NCBI RefSeq assembly: GCF_000196855.1
Contig: NC_014319.1
Coordinates: 310,001 to 374,000 of the forward strand
Reading direction: 5' to 3'
From: Leuconostoc gasicomitatum LMG 18811
GTDB lineage: Bacteria; Bacillota; Bacilli; Lactobacillales; Lactobacillaceae
DNA length: 64,000 nt
In this document: positions 9,482-15,879 of the stretch, in pieces
Position numbering within the stretch: position 1 is the stretch's first letter
Layout: each line of letters starts with the position of its first letter
Notes under the pieces: model-generated
Told to the model about the DNA's origin: nothing
The model's input: only the letters and a program-made list of their open reading frames with translations
The model's database searches: none
Translations under genes and position numbers: made by a program

Positions 9482-9554
9482 GTGCTACCCAACCTTTCTT
9501 TTTAAATAATTATAACATGTGTTTAATGATAATATAATGATAAAGATGTAAACA

Positions 9555-9580
9555 AAAAACCAGTAAAAATACTGGTTTTT
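9555..9580 (-). terminator. Terminator of the 47-residue basic protein gene
   Basis: AAAAACCAGTA and TACTGGTTTTT flank a short A-loop; read on the - strand it follows the small gene at 9597-9740 directly. Confidence 0.8.
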
Positions 9581-9596
9581 GTTATGTCAAATTAAA

Positions 9597-9740
9597 TTAC
9601 TTTGTTACAGGCAATTCTTCTGACTTACCTTTTGCCCATTGTTGCAATTTTGCAATAGCAGTTTGGCGTTGTTTCTTAGCTGAGTTGTGTCCGACCTTGC
9701 GAGCACGGGCGAATGAATTAAGCGGCTTCTTTAATGCCAT
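9597..9740 (-). CDS. Small basic protein of unknown function, 47 residues
   Basis: Not recognised as a named family. The reading frame encodes MALKKPLNSFARARKVGHNS followed by a Lys/Gln-rich helix (AKKQRQTAIAKLQQWAKG) and an acidic-to-neutral tail ending PVTK. It has no cysteine, signal peptide or membrane helix; the composition suits an RNA- or ribosome-binding protein. Reality of the gene is supported by an AAGGAG Shine-Dalgarno at normal distance, a consensus promoter on the same strand (TTGATT, 17-base spacer, TATAAT, 9783-9811) and its own terminator (9555-9580). It is flanked by the divergent mutY and by the MFS gene on the same strand. Confidence 0.8.
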   Translation of the reverse strand: MALKKPLNSFARARKVGHNSAKKQRQTAIAKLQQWAKGKSEELPVTK

Positions 9741-9782
9741 GATGGGTACTCCTTTTTCAAATGTTTTTACATACAAGATCTT

Positions 9783-9811
9783 ATTATACGTTAGATGGGT
9801 TTAAAAATCAA
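9783..9811 (-). promoter_or_regulatory. Sigma-A promoter of the 47-residue basic protein gene
   Basis: On the - strand, TTGATT (9806-9811) and TATAAT (9783-9788) are separated by exactly 17 bases, about 42 bases upstream of the ATG. Confidence 0.7.
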
Positions 9812-9867
9812 TCTTTTAAACAAATAAGTGTTTCTAAAATATCATAAAATTAAGGTACAATAGATAT

Positions 9868-10890
9868 ATGGAAATATGGTCTGAACAAACAATTAAAGAT
9901 TTTCGTCGTACATTACTTGATTGGTACAATCAAGAGGGGCGTGCAAATTTACCCTGGCGTGTCAATCATGAACCTTATCGCGTGCTTGTATCTGAAATTA
10001 TGTTGCAGCAAACACAAGTGGATACGGTTTTACCATACTATGAGCGATTTATGTCTGATTTGCCAACCGTCCAGGATTTAGCCTACGCACCCGAAGCGCA
10101 AGTGTTAAAACTATGGGAGGGACTCGGGTATTATTCGCGCGCGCGTAATTTGCAAAAAGCAGCCAAGTTCATTGTAGAAGAGTTACATGGCCATTGGCCT
10201 GAGAGTTCAGATGATTTGCAGGAACTACCGGGTGTGGGTCCTTATACGTCAGCGGCTATTGCATCTATTAGTTTTGATGAGGTCGTGCCAGCTGTTGATG
10301 GTAATGCTTATCGCGTATTTAGTCGATTACTTAAAATTGATGCTGATATTGCGAATACAAAATCACGTCATATTTTTTATGATGCTATTTTACCGATTGT
10401 TGACCCGGTACATCCTGGAGATTTTAATCAAGCGATTATGGATCTTGGATCAAGTTATATGACTGCTAAAAATCCAGATAGTTCCCACTCACCAGTTCGA
10501 TCGTTTAATGCGGCTTTTCGTGACAATGTGGAGGCTAACTTTCCTGTTAAAACTAAAAAACAGAAACCAATAAAACAGCAATATATTGCAATTATTTCTG
10601 AAAAAAATGGTCAATTATTATTTGAACAAAGACCAGACACTGGTTTACTTGCTGGTTTTTGGACGTTCCCATTAATGCCAATTAATAGTATTGATGATAT
10701 TGAAGGGCAACAACTCAATATTAAACCAATTATTCATGTATTTACACATCGTCGTTGGGAAATATGGTTGGTGAAACAAAAGGTTGATCACATGCCAAAT
10801 CAAAAATATCTATCACCAAATGATTGGCAAACACTATCTTTGCCTACTGTACAACATAAACTACTTAAAGCACTGGAGGATTTAAAATAA
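9868..10890 (+). CDS. mutY: MutY A/G-specific adenine DNA glycosylase lacking the Fe-S cluster
   Basis: Base-excision repair enzyme that removes A mispaired with 8-oxoguanine. The HhH-GPD domain is complete: catalytic Glu43 (SEIMLQQTQV), the hairpin LPGVGPYTSAAI and catalytic Asp144 (PAVDGNAYR). A C-terminal Nudix-like 8-oxoG recognition domain starts near residue 235 (QYIAIISEKNGQLLFEQRP). The four [4Fe-4S] ligands of E. coli MutY (C-x6-C-x2-C-x5-C) align without a gap to Met198, Ser205, Ser208 and Asn214, so the cluster cannot form; the protein has no cysteine at all. Clusterless MutY proteins are known from some lactic acid bacteria and anaerobic protists. The stop codon overlaps the next start (TAATG). 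Confidence 0.95.
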   Translation: MEIWSEQTIKDFRRTLLDWYNQEGRANLPWRVNHEPYRVLVSEIMLQQTQVDTVLPYYERFMSDLPTVQDLAYAPEAQVLKLWEGLGYYSRARNLQKAAKFIVEELHGHWPESSDDLQELPGVGPYTSAAIASISFDEVVPAVDGNAYRVFSRLLKIDADIANTKSRHIFYDAILPIVDPVHPGDFNQAIMDLGSSYMTAKNPDSSHSPVRSFNAAFRDNVEANFPVKTKKQKPIKQQYIAIISEKNGQLLFEQRPDTGLLAGFWTFPLMPINSIDDIEGQQLNIKPIIHVFTHRRWEIWLVKQKVDHMPNQKYLSPNDWQTLSLPTVQHKLLKALEDLK

Positions 10891-12008
10891 TGTTTCCTAA
10901 TATGAAATTAAAAAAACTATTTTTTTGGACACTAGAGTTACTGGCAGGAGCTGTATTAATTCTAATTGTATCTGGGTTTGATTTTTTGATGCGACCTATT
11001 TCAGTTTTTATTTCAACAGTGTTTGTGCCACTACTTGTGGCAGGTTTTCTTTATTATGTATTAAAACCCATTTTAAAATTGGTAACAAAAATAAAAATTT
11101 TTGGGAAATCAATACCTCACCAATTTGCGGTCATTATCACTTTTGTTTTATTTTTGGCTGTTATTGCTACAGCGTTAATTGTTCTTGTGCCAACTTTGAT
11201 TCGTGAAATAACGAATTTGATCACCGCAATGCCAAGTTTCGCACAAGATATGCAACGATTTGCAACAGAAACTATCAATAGTCGCTGGTTTGAAAATTTA
11301 CATTTATCTGTTAATGCGGACCAAATTAGGTCTGCTGTGGGTCAGTATGCCGCATCATTTTTAAACATTACAGCAGGAACTTTGGGAACGGTTGTCTCTA
11401 CAGTCACATCTGTTACGATTAATCTTGTTACCATTCCAGTTGTGTTATTTTACATGTTAAGTGATGGTGATCGTTTGGTACCTGCCATCAAAAAAGCTTT
11501 TCCAGATCGGCACGCGCAGAAAATTTCTGAATTAACTACAAAAATGGATAACACCATAGAAAAGTATATTTCGGGACAGGCCATTGAAATGTTGTTTGTT
11601 GGTGTCACAATGGCTATTGGTTATTTGATTATTGGACAACCTTATGCTTGGTTACTTGCTGTTGTGGCTGGTATAACAAATATTGTCCCATATATTGGCC
11701 CTTGGATTGGTGTAATACCAGCTTTAATTGTCGCCAGTACGCAATCTTGGAAACAGATGATTTTTGTCTTTATAGTAATGACAGTTGTGCAACAACTTGA
11801 TGGAAATTTTATTTATCCTAATGTTATTGGTAAATCATTAGCGATTCATCCGTTGACCATTATGCTACTATTAATGGTAGCTGGTAACTTATGGGGTATT
11901 GTTGGTATGATCGTGATCGTACCCGTATACGCGGTTCTACGAGTGATTATTTCTTTTGTACTGGAGCTTTTTGCGTTGACAAAAAGTCAAGATATATTGC
12001 GAGAATAA
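10890..12008 (+). CDS. AI-2E (YdbI/PerM) family permease
   Basis: Polytopic membrane protein of the AI-2 exporter / PerM superfamily. The 372 residues show about seven to eight hydrophobic segments, a long central amphipathic region (about 110-210) and the family signature around GQPYAWLLAVVAGITNIVPYIGPWIG with the conserved PYIGP. Family members export diverse solutes, including AI-2 in E. coli (TqsA) and sodium/protons in others; no substrate can be assigned. The ATG overlaps the mutY stop by one base (TAATG), implying translational coupling. Confidence 0.9.
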   Translation: MFPNMKLKKLFFWTLELLAGAVLILIVSGFDFLMRPISVFISTVFVPLLVAGFLYYVLKPILKLVTKIKIFGKSIPHQFAVIITFVLFLAVIATALIVLVPTLIREITNLITAMPSFAQDMQRFATETINSRWFENLHLSVNADQIRSAVGQYAASFLNITAGTLGTVVSTVTSVTINLVTIPVVLFYMLSDGDRLVPAIKKAFPDRHAQKISELTTKMDNTIEKYISGQAIEMLFVGVTMAIGYLIIGQPYAWLLAVVAGITNIVPYIGPWIGVIPALIVASTQSWKQMIFVFIVMTVVQQLDGNFIYPNVIGKSLAIHPLTIMLLLMVAGNLWGIVGMIVIVPVYAVLRVIISFVLELFALTKSQDILRE

Positions 12009-12179
12009 TGAGTTTTATTTTTTTATTTAATAAAAATTTTCTTGAAATGATTAATTAGTATTCCTGTGAGCGTGTATAATATTGTAAAAAATATAAATTG
12101 AGCACGCAACAAACGTTGATGTGTAAAGCTATGGTGTTTAATGTATTATGTCAATTCAAAAGTAATATGAAATTAGGTG

Positions 12180-12208
12180 TTGACGTATGAGCGTTTTTCA
12201 AGTAAACT
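12180..12208 (+). promoter_or_regulatory. Promoter for the tRNA-Leu/tRNA-Thr unit
   Basis: TTGACG (12180-12185), a 17-base spacer and TAAACT (12203-12208) lie just upstream of tRNA-Leu. Between the permease stop (12008) and this point I see only AT-rich sequence with no gene. Confidence 0.6.
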
Positions 12209-12231
12209 AATATAGTTGCGTAATCAACAAT

Positions 12232-12313
12232 GCGGGTGTGGCGGAACTGGCAGACGCGCTGGATTTAGGTTCCAGTGCCGCAAGGCGTGCAGGTTCGATT
12301 CCTGTCACCCGTA
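12232..12313 (+). tRNA. tRNA-Leu (anticodon UAG)
   Basis: An 82-base class II tRNA with long variable arm. The acceptor stem is GCGGGTG/CACCCGT, the anticodon loop TTTAGGT reads UAG, and the T-arm is GCAGGTTCGATTCCTGT. Discriminator A73 fits leucine. No CCA is encoded. Confidence 0.95.
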
Positions 12314-12376
12314 TAAGAGAATTAGTATTCTCTGGGGTATCTAGTATGATTTAGGCATACTTGAGTACTTGGAGTT

Positions 12377-12449
12377 GCCGACTTAGCTCAGTTGGTAGAG
12401 CATCTCACTAGTAATGAGGGGGTCAACGGTTCGAATCCGCTAGTCGGCA
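12377..12449 (+). tRNA. tRNA-Thr (anticodon AGU)
   Basis: A 73-base cloverleaf: acceptor GCCGACT/AGTCGGC, D-arm GCTCAGTTGGTAGAGC, anticodon stem TCTCA/TGAGG with loop CTAGTAA reading AGU, and T-loop TTCGAAT. The T-stem has one A-C mismatch (pair 50-64). An A34 threonine tRNA is uncommon in bacteria, where GGU is usual; A34 could stay unmodified or be converted to inosine. It is 63 bases after tRNA-Leu, in one transcript. Confidence 0.9.
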
Positions 12450-12456
12450 TTATAGC

Positions 12457-12492
12457 AAAGCAGTGATATGAAAGTATATCACTGCTTTTTTG
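12457..12492 (+). terminator. Terminator after the tRNA pair
   Basis: GCAGTGATAT (12460-12469) pairs with ATATCACTGC (12476-12485), followed by six T. Confidence 0.88.
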
Positions 12493-12520
12493 TTGTGCCT
12501 TAATAACTTAACTAATTGGC

Positions 12521-12574
12521 TTTACAAACTAGTTGTTATCATTTATACTACTAGTATGTTTAATAGACTAGTAG
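12521..12574 (+). promoter_or_regulatory. padR promoter with overlapping inverted-repeat operator
   Basis: TTTACA (12521-12526), a 17-base spacer and TATACT (12544-12549) make a good promoter. CTACTAGT (12548-12555) and its exact complement ACTAGTAG (12567-12574), 11 bases apart, overlap the -10 end and the start of transcription, the expected place for a PadR autorepression site. A further ACTAGT occurs at 12528-12533. Confidence 0.6.
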
Positions 12575-12586
12575 AAGGGAAAGAAT

Positions 12587-12943
12587 ATGAAACCAAACAT
12601 TTCAAGTCAGATGCTCAAGGGTATTTTACAAGGTGTGATGCTCATGATTTTGGTTAAGAAACCAGATTATGGTTATGGTATTAGTAAACAGATTAATCAA
12701 TATGGTTTAGATGATATTCCTAAAGGAACGATTTATCCGTTACTGACTATGATGGAAAAGCGTGGTTTGGTTGAAGGGAAAATTCAACCATCTGCGGCAG
12801 GACCAGATCGAAAATATTATTTTATTACGTCAGATGGCATAGTAGCTAAGCAGCAATTTATTAAAGAGTGGCAATTTTTAGAAAGTGCAGTGAATCAACT
12901 AATAGATGAAGGAACAAATGATGAAAACAAAAGAAATGATTGA
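12587..12943 (+). CDS. PadR-family transcriptional regulator
   Basis: Winged-helix repressor of the short PadR (PadR-s1) type, 118 residues. The N-terminal winged helix runs about 8-85 with the family core (LMILVKKPDYGYGISKQINQ, then PKGTIYPLLTMMEKRGLV and GPDRKYYFIT); the C-terminal helix for dimerisation is short. GAAGGGA precedes the ATG. It overlaps the downstream DUF1129-type membrane protein gene, a common pair in lactobacilli in which PadR senses an unknown ligand and represses its own operon. An inverted repeat over the promoter supports autoregulation. Confidence 0.92.
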   Translation: MKPNISSQMLKGILQGVMLMILVKKPDYGYGISKQINQYGLDDIPKGTIYPLLTMMEKRGLVEGKIQPSAAGPDRKYYFITSDGIVAKQQFIKEWQFLESAVNQLIDEGTNDENKRND

Positions 12944-13769
12944 AATGAATAATGAGTTACGAAAAAATTTGAACGACGAGAATAAAATATTTTATGAAAA
13001 TTTATTATTGTATCTCAGAATAGAGGGATTTTCTCGAGATGAAAATAAAATAGAAACACATTTATTAATGATATTACAAGATATTTTAGAAGCACAAAAT
13101 GATGGCATCACAGCAGAAACGTATTTTGGAAAAAATCCAAAAACGATTGCTGATGAATTACTGGCTGAAATGCCACGCAGTCCCTTGGAAGTCATTAAGA
13201 CAGGTTTATATGCTGTGATGGGCTATATGGGCGTTAGCTTTTTGCCAGATTTGATGACGGCTGGCAAACCTGTTGATATTGGTGCCCTAGGGTTATCTGG
13301 TTTGTATCTATTTGGTATCGTATTAATTTTGTTTAAATACATTGGTCGAACAATTTATAATGTGAATATCATGATACAAAACAAAATTTTAAAATTTTTG
13401 GCTGCTTTCGTAGCGGTAAGTATTGGTATAGCACCTGTGACCTTAATTGAAATTCTTGTAAAAACACCAGTTCGCTTTCAGCTGGATGGTTGGTTTGGTA
13501 TTATTGTGATTATACTTGGTTTACTGATTGGTGCATTTTTCTTTATACGTCAAAAAGATAAGACTTTCGGTTGGCCGTTTGTCATATACTTATGTGGTGC
13601 TGGGGTATTAGGTATTATGACACGTTTACCAAAAATAGGCCATTTCTTGATGGCTACACAAAATGGACGGTATATCGTTGTTGGCATTATCATTGTTTTG
13701 TTAATGGTCTTTTGGCTGTGGAATGTTATTATAGCCAAAAAATTAAAAAAACTTGATGAAAGCAAATAA
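12921..13769 (+). CDS. DUF1129-like membrane protein, partner of PadR
   Basis: Unknown function. An N-terminal cytoplasmic region of about 90 residues (helical, with NKIETHLLMILQDILEAQNDG resembling the DUF1129/HAAS domain that accompanies PadR regulators) is followed by six hydrophobic segments between about residue 100 and 280. I choose ATG 12921, six to seven bases after AAGGA at 12910-12914; ATG 12918 and 12906 are alternatives. It overlaps padR by 23 bases. HAAS-type proteins are thought to help PadR sense membrane state, but no test of that exists here. Confidence 0.75.
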   Translation: MKTKEMIEMNNELRKNLNDENKIFYENLLLYLRIEGFSRDENKIETHLLMILQDILEAQNDGITAETYFGKNPKTIADELLAEMPRSPLEVIKTGLYAVMGYMGVSFLPDLMTAGKPVDIGALGLSGLYLFGIVLILFKYIGRTIYNVNIMIQNKILKFLAAFVAVSIGIAPVTLIEILVKTPVRFQLDGWFGIIVIILGLLIGAFFFIRQKDKTFGWPFVIYLCGAGVLGIMTRLPKIGHFLMATQNGRYIVVGIIIVLLMVFWLWNVIIAKKLKKLDESK

Positions 13770-13772
13770 AAT

Positions 13773-13810
13773 AGGTAGCAATAGTTTATACTATTGCTAC
13801 CTGTTTTTTT
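13773..13810. terminator. Bidirectional terminator between the PadR operon and the rRNA methyltransferase
   Basis: AGGTAGCAATAG (13773-13784) pairs with CTATTGCTACCT (13791-13802), with a T-run to 13810; the genes on both sides converge here. Confidence 0.87.
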
Positions 13811-13811
13811 A

Positions 13812-15308
13812 TTAATCTCGGCGTGTTAATTTCACAACGCCTTCCCAACGTGCAGTTTGTGGGAACATATCAATGCTTTGAATGTAATCGACTTTATAGG
13901 CTTTTGTTAAATCAACTAAATCACGAGCCAATGTTGATGCGTTACATGAGATGTAAACGAATTTTTCAGGTTTTGTACGCAAAATTTCACGACGTAAAGC
14001 AGTATCTAGTCCAGTTCGTGGTGGGTCGACGACCAATGCGTCTGCTAACCAGCCTTCTGACTGCCATTTTGGAAATAGCTCTTCTGCTGTTCCTACTTCG
14101 TACTGAGCGTTTTCAATGTGGTTTATTTTGGCATTAATGTTAGCATCATCAACTGCTTCAGGGATAATTTCCATACCGCGAACTTCGCCAACTTTATCAG
14201 CTAAACTTAAACCAATTGTACCAACACCAGCATAGGCATCGACTAGTTTATCAGCGTGTGTTAAGTCAAGCGCTAATAGTGCTTCCTTATAAACTACTGC
14301 CATTTGTGTATAATTGAGTTGCATGAAGGCGCGAGGAGAGAGTTGGAAAGTTTTTCCCATAACTGTTTCTTCAATGTAGTCTTTACCCCATAATTTGATT
14401 GTTTCATCACCCCAGACAAGACTTGTGCGACCAGGATTGAAATTTTGGAAAATACCTGTAACTTCTGGTAAGGCTTGATTAATAGCCGTAATCAACGCTG
14501 TATCTCCAGGGAACCCATCGGTATTGGTCACAAAAGTTAATTGTACTTCACCAGTTGTATGTGATACACGAACGACAATGGTTTTAACTGTGCCATGATT
14601 TTTATCTTCATTGTAGATTGAAACTGACAGCTTATCAAGTAATTCACGAATCGTTCGTAAAACTTTCATTGTAATAGGGTCTTGTGTATGGACAACAGGC
14701 AAATCGACAAGATCGTGACTACCACGTTTGTACATACCGATACTGAGCTTTTTACCTATTTTACGAACTGGAAATTGTGCTTTGTTACGGTATTCGTATG
14801 GGTTTTCCATGCCAATTGTGTCGCGCAAATCATAATCGGACCAACCGCGTGGTTGAAATTTTTCTAATGACTGTACAAGGACGTCTTTTTTAAATGCTAA
14901 TTGTGCGGGATAAGTCATGTGCTCGAGTTCAAAGCCACCAACTTCAGTAGCAAATTCATCCATGGGTTTAACACGGTTTGGTGATTTTTCACGAATTTTT
15001 AACACGCGAGCCGCAATATATTTAGGTTCAACTTCAGTGACTCTAACAACAGCCACTTCATCTGGTAAAGCACCGGGAACGAAAACAATTTTACGTTTAA
15101 AGTAACCAATTCCTTCACCATTGATACCTAGGCGTTTGATTGTTAGTGGGAAGTTTTGATCGACATGTACATCCACACCATCGAAATGGGTATCTTGTCT
15201 TTGACCTGACTTGCGTGGATCAAATTTTTTGCCGTAAAAGGGCTTTTTACCACTTGAATTACTGTTTTTTTGTGCGTAGGCACGTTTTTTTGGTGAATTT
15301 TCTGTCAT
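13812..15308 (-). CDS. rlmD: 23S rRNA (uracil-C5)-methyltransferase, RlmD/RlmCD type, without Fe-S ligands
   Basis: TrmA-superfamily enzyme forming m5U in 23S rRNA. A basic, low-complexity tail (1-45) precedes a TRAM domain (about 50-110), the linker domain and a Rossmann methyltransferase domain with the SAM motif VDAYAGVGTIGL (356-367), motif IV DPPRTGLD (428-435) and the catalytic Cys455 in ISCNASTLARDL. The RumA [4Fe-4S] ligands C-x5-C-x2-C are replaced by Asp117, Val123 and Phe126, and the fourth cysteine is also absent, so no cluster is expected. In streptococci one such enzyme (RlmCD) makes both U747 and U1939; that double role is possible here. Confidence 0.9.
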   Translation of the reverse strand: MTENSPKKRAYAQKNSNSSGKKPFYGKKFDPRKSGQRQDTHFDGVDVHVDQNFPLTIKRLGINGEGIGYFKRKIVFVPGALPDEVAVVRVTEVEPKYIAARVLKIREKSPNRVKPMDEFATEVGGFELEHMTYPAQLAFKKDVLVQSLEKFQPRGWSDYDLRDTIGMENPYEYRNKAQFPVRKIGKKLSIGMYKRGSHDLVDLPVVHTQDPITMKVLRTIRELLDKLSVSIYNEDKNHGTVKTIVVRVSHTTGEVQLTFVTNTDGFPGDTALITAINQALPEVTGIFQNFNPGRTSLVWGDETIKLWGKDYIEETVMGKTFQLSPRAFMQLNYTQMAVVYKEALLALDLTHADKLVDAYAGVGTIGLSLADKVGEVRGMEIIPEAVDDANINAKINHIENAQYEVGTAEELFPKWQSEGWLADALVVDPPRTGLDTALRREILRTKPEKFVYISCNASTLARDLVDLTKAYKVDYIQSIDMFPQTARWEGVVKLTRRD

Positions 15309-15453
15309 GATGTTTATGTTTTAGCTTGTCGCTAGACATTTTGTATTGAATAAGCGCTAAAACATTTCCTTTCTGCATTGCAATGCCATGGTAACTTTGC
15401 TATCCATCAAGTATAACAGCTAATCTTATATAAAACAGGTGATAAATTTATTT

Positions 15454-15490
15454 ATAACACACTTGTGTTATATCACTCATGTGTTATAAT
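15454..15490 (+). promoter_or_regulatory. Promoter and operator of the sORF-XRE-clpL unit
   Basis: ATAACACA (15454-15461) and TGTGTTAT (15464-15471) form an 8-bp inverted repeat with a two-base gap, and a third TGTGTTAT copy lies at 15480-15487 in direct orientation, 16 bases on. An extended -10 (TGTTATAAT, TATAAT at 15485-15490) overlaps the third copy, and a -35-like TTGTGT lies in the second. The arrangement suggests cooperative autorepression by the downstream XRE protein. Confidence 0.55.
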
Positions 15491-15515
15491 TAAATTGTAA
15501 AGGAGATGTGGAAAA

Positions 15516-15602
15516 ATGATAAGAAGCAACAACTTTATTAACCGCAATCACGATCGTGTACGCGGACAAACTTTAAATTGGAGTGATGATTATGAGATTT
15601 GA
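15516..15602 (+). CDS. 28-residue leader ORF upstream of the XRE regulator
   Basis: A short frame beginning MIRSNNFINRNHDRVRGQ and ending WSDDYEI, preceded by AAGGAG (15499-15504) at a usable distance and 25 bases after a -10 box. Its last codons overlap the start region of the XRE gene, whose Shine-Dalgarno lies inside it, so it could couple translation. Composition is polar and basic, with no helix pattern I recognise. It may be a true small protein or a leader peptide. Confidence 0.5.
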   Translation: MIRSNNFINRNHDRVRGQTLNWSDDYEI

Positions 15603-15825
15603 TATTAAGGCGTATTTGGATGATAATTCACTCACGATTTATCGAGTAGCGAAAGATTCTGGATATGGTTATACAACAATCCATAAATCATTTAACAAAA
15701 CGCAATCAGATGCAACTAGTTTGAATATGAGAGACCTTGATGCGCTTGCTAAAGCGCAACATCAAGCAATGTGGGAAGTGCTAAGAGATCTTGAGAAATT
15801 ATATTTTAATTCAGACGAGCGTTGA
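15592..15825 (+). CDS. Small XRE-like helix-turn-helix protein upstream of clpL
   Basis: A 77-residue protein from ATG 15592, eight bases after GGAG at 15580-15583; two earlier in-frame starts (15583, 15586) overlap that site. It resembles the HTH core of Cro/C1 (XRE) regulators: SLTIYRVAKDSGYGYTTIHK supplies the two helices, and LNMRDLDALAKA the following helix of the family. The C-terminus (WEVLRDLEKLYFNSDER) is probably a dimerisation helix. It lies 55 bases before clpL with no terminator between, and downstream of a palindromic operator, so it is a candidate repressor of its own transcript and of clpL. Target assignment is inference. Confidence 0.75.
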   Translation: MRFDIKAYLDDNSLTIYRVAKDSGYGYTTIHKSFNKTQSDATSLNMRDLDALAKAQHQAMWEVLRDLEKLYFNSDER

Positions 15826-15879
15826 TGTAGCTTCTACTAGTAAGCATCTGATATAAATGAATAAAAAGGGGAATTTTAA

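Noticed and set aside
12232-12449. tRNA genes as an integration site for a mobile element
   Set aside because: No integrase, no duplicated tRNA 3' end and no composition shift is seen nearby.
15826-15879. CtsR or CIRCE element before clpL
   Set aside because: No tandem CtsR heptanucleotide repeat or CIRCE inverted repeat is present here or before the XRE gene.
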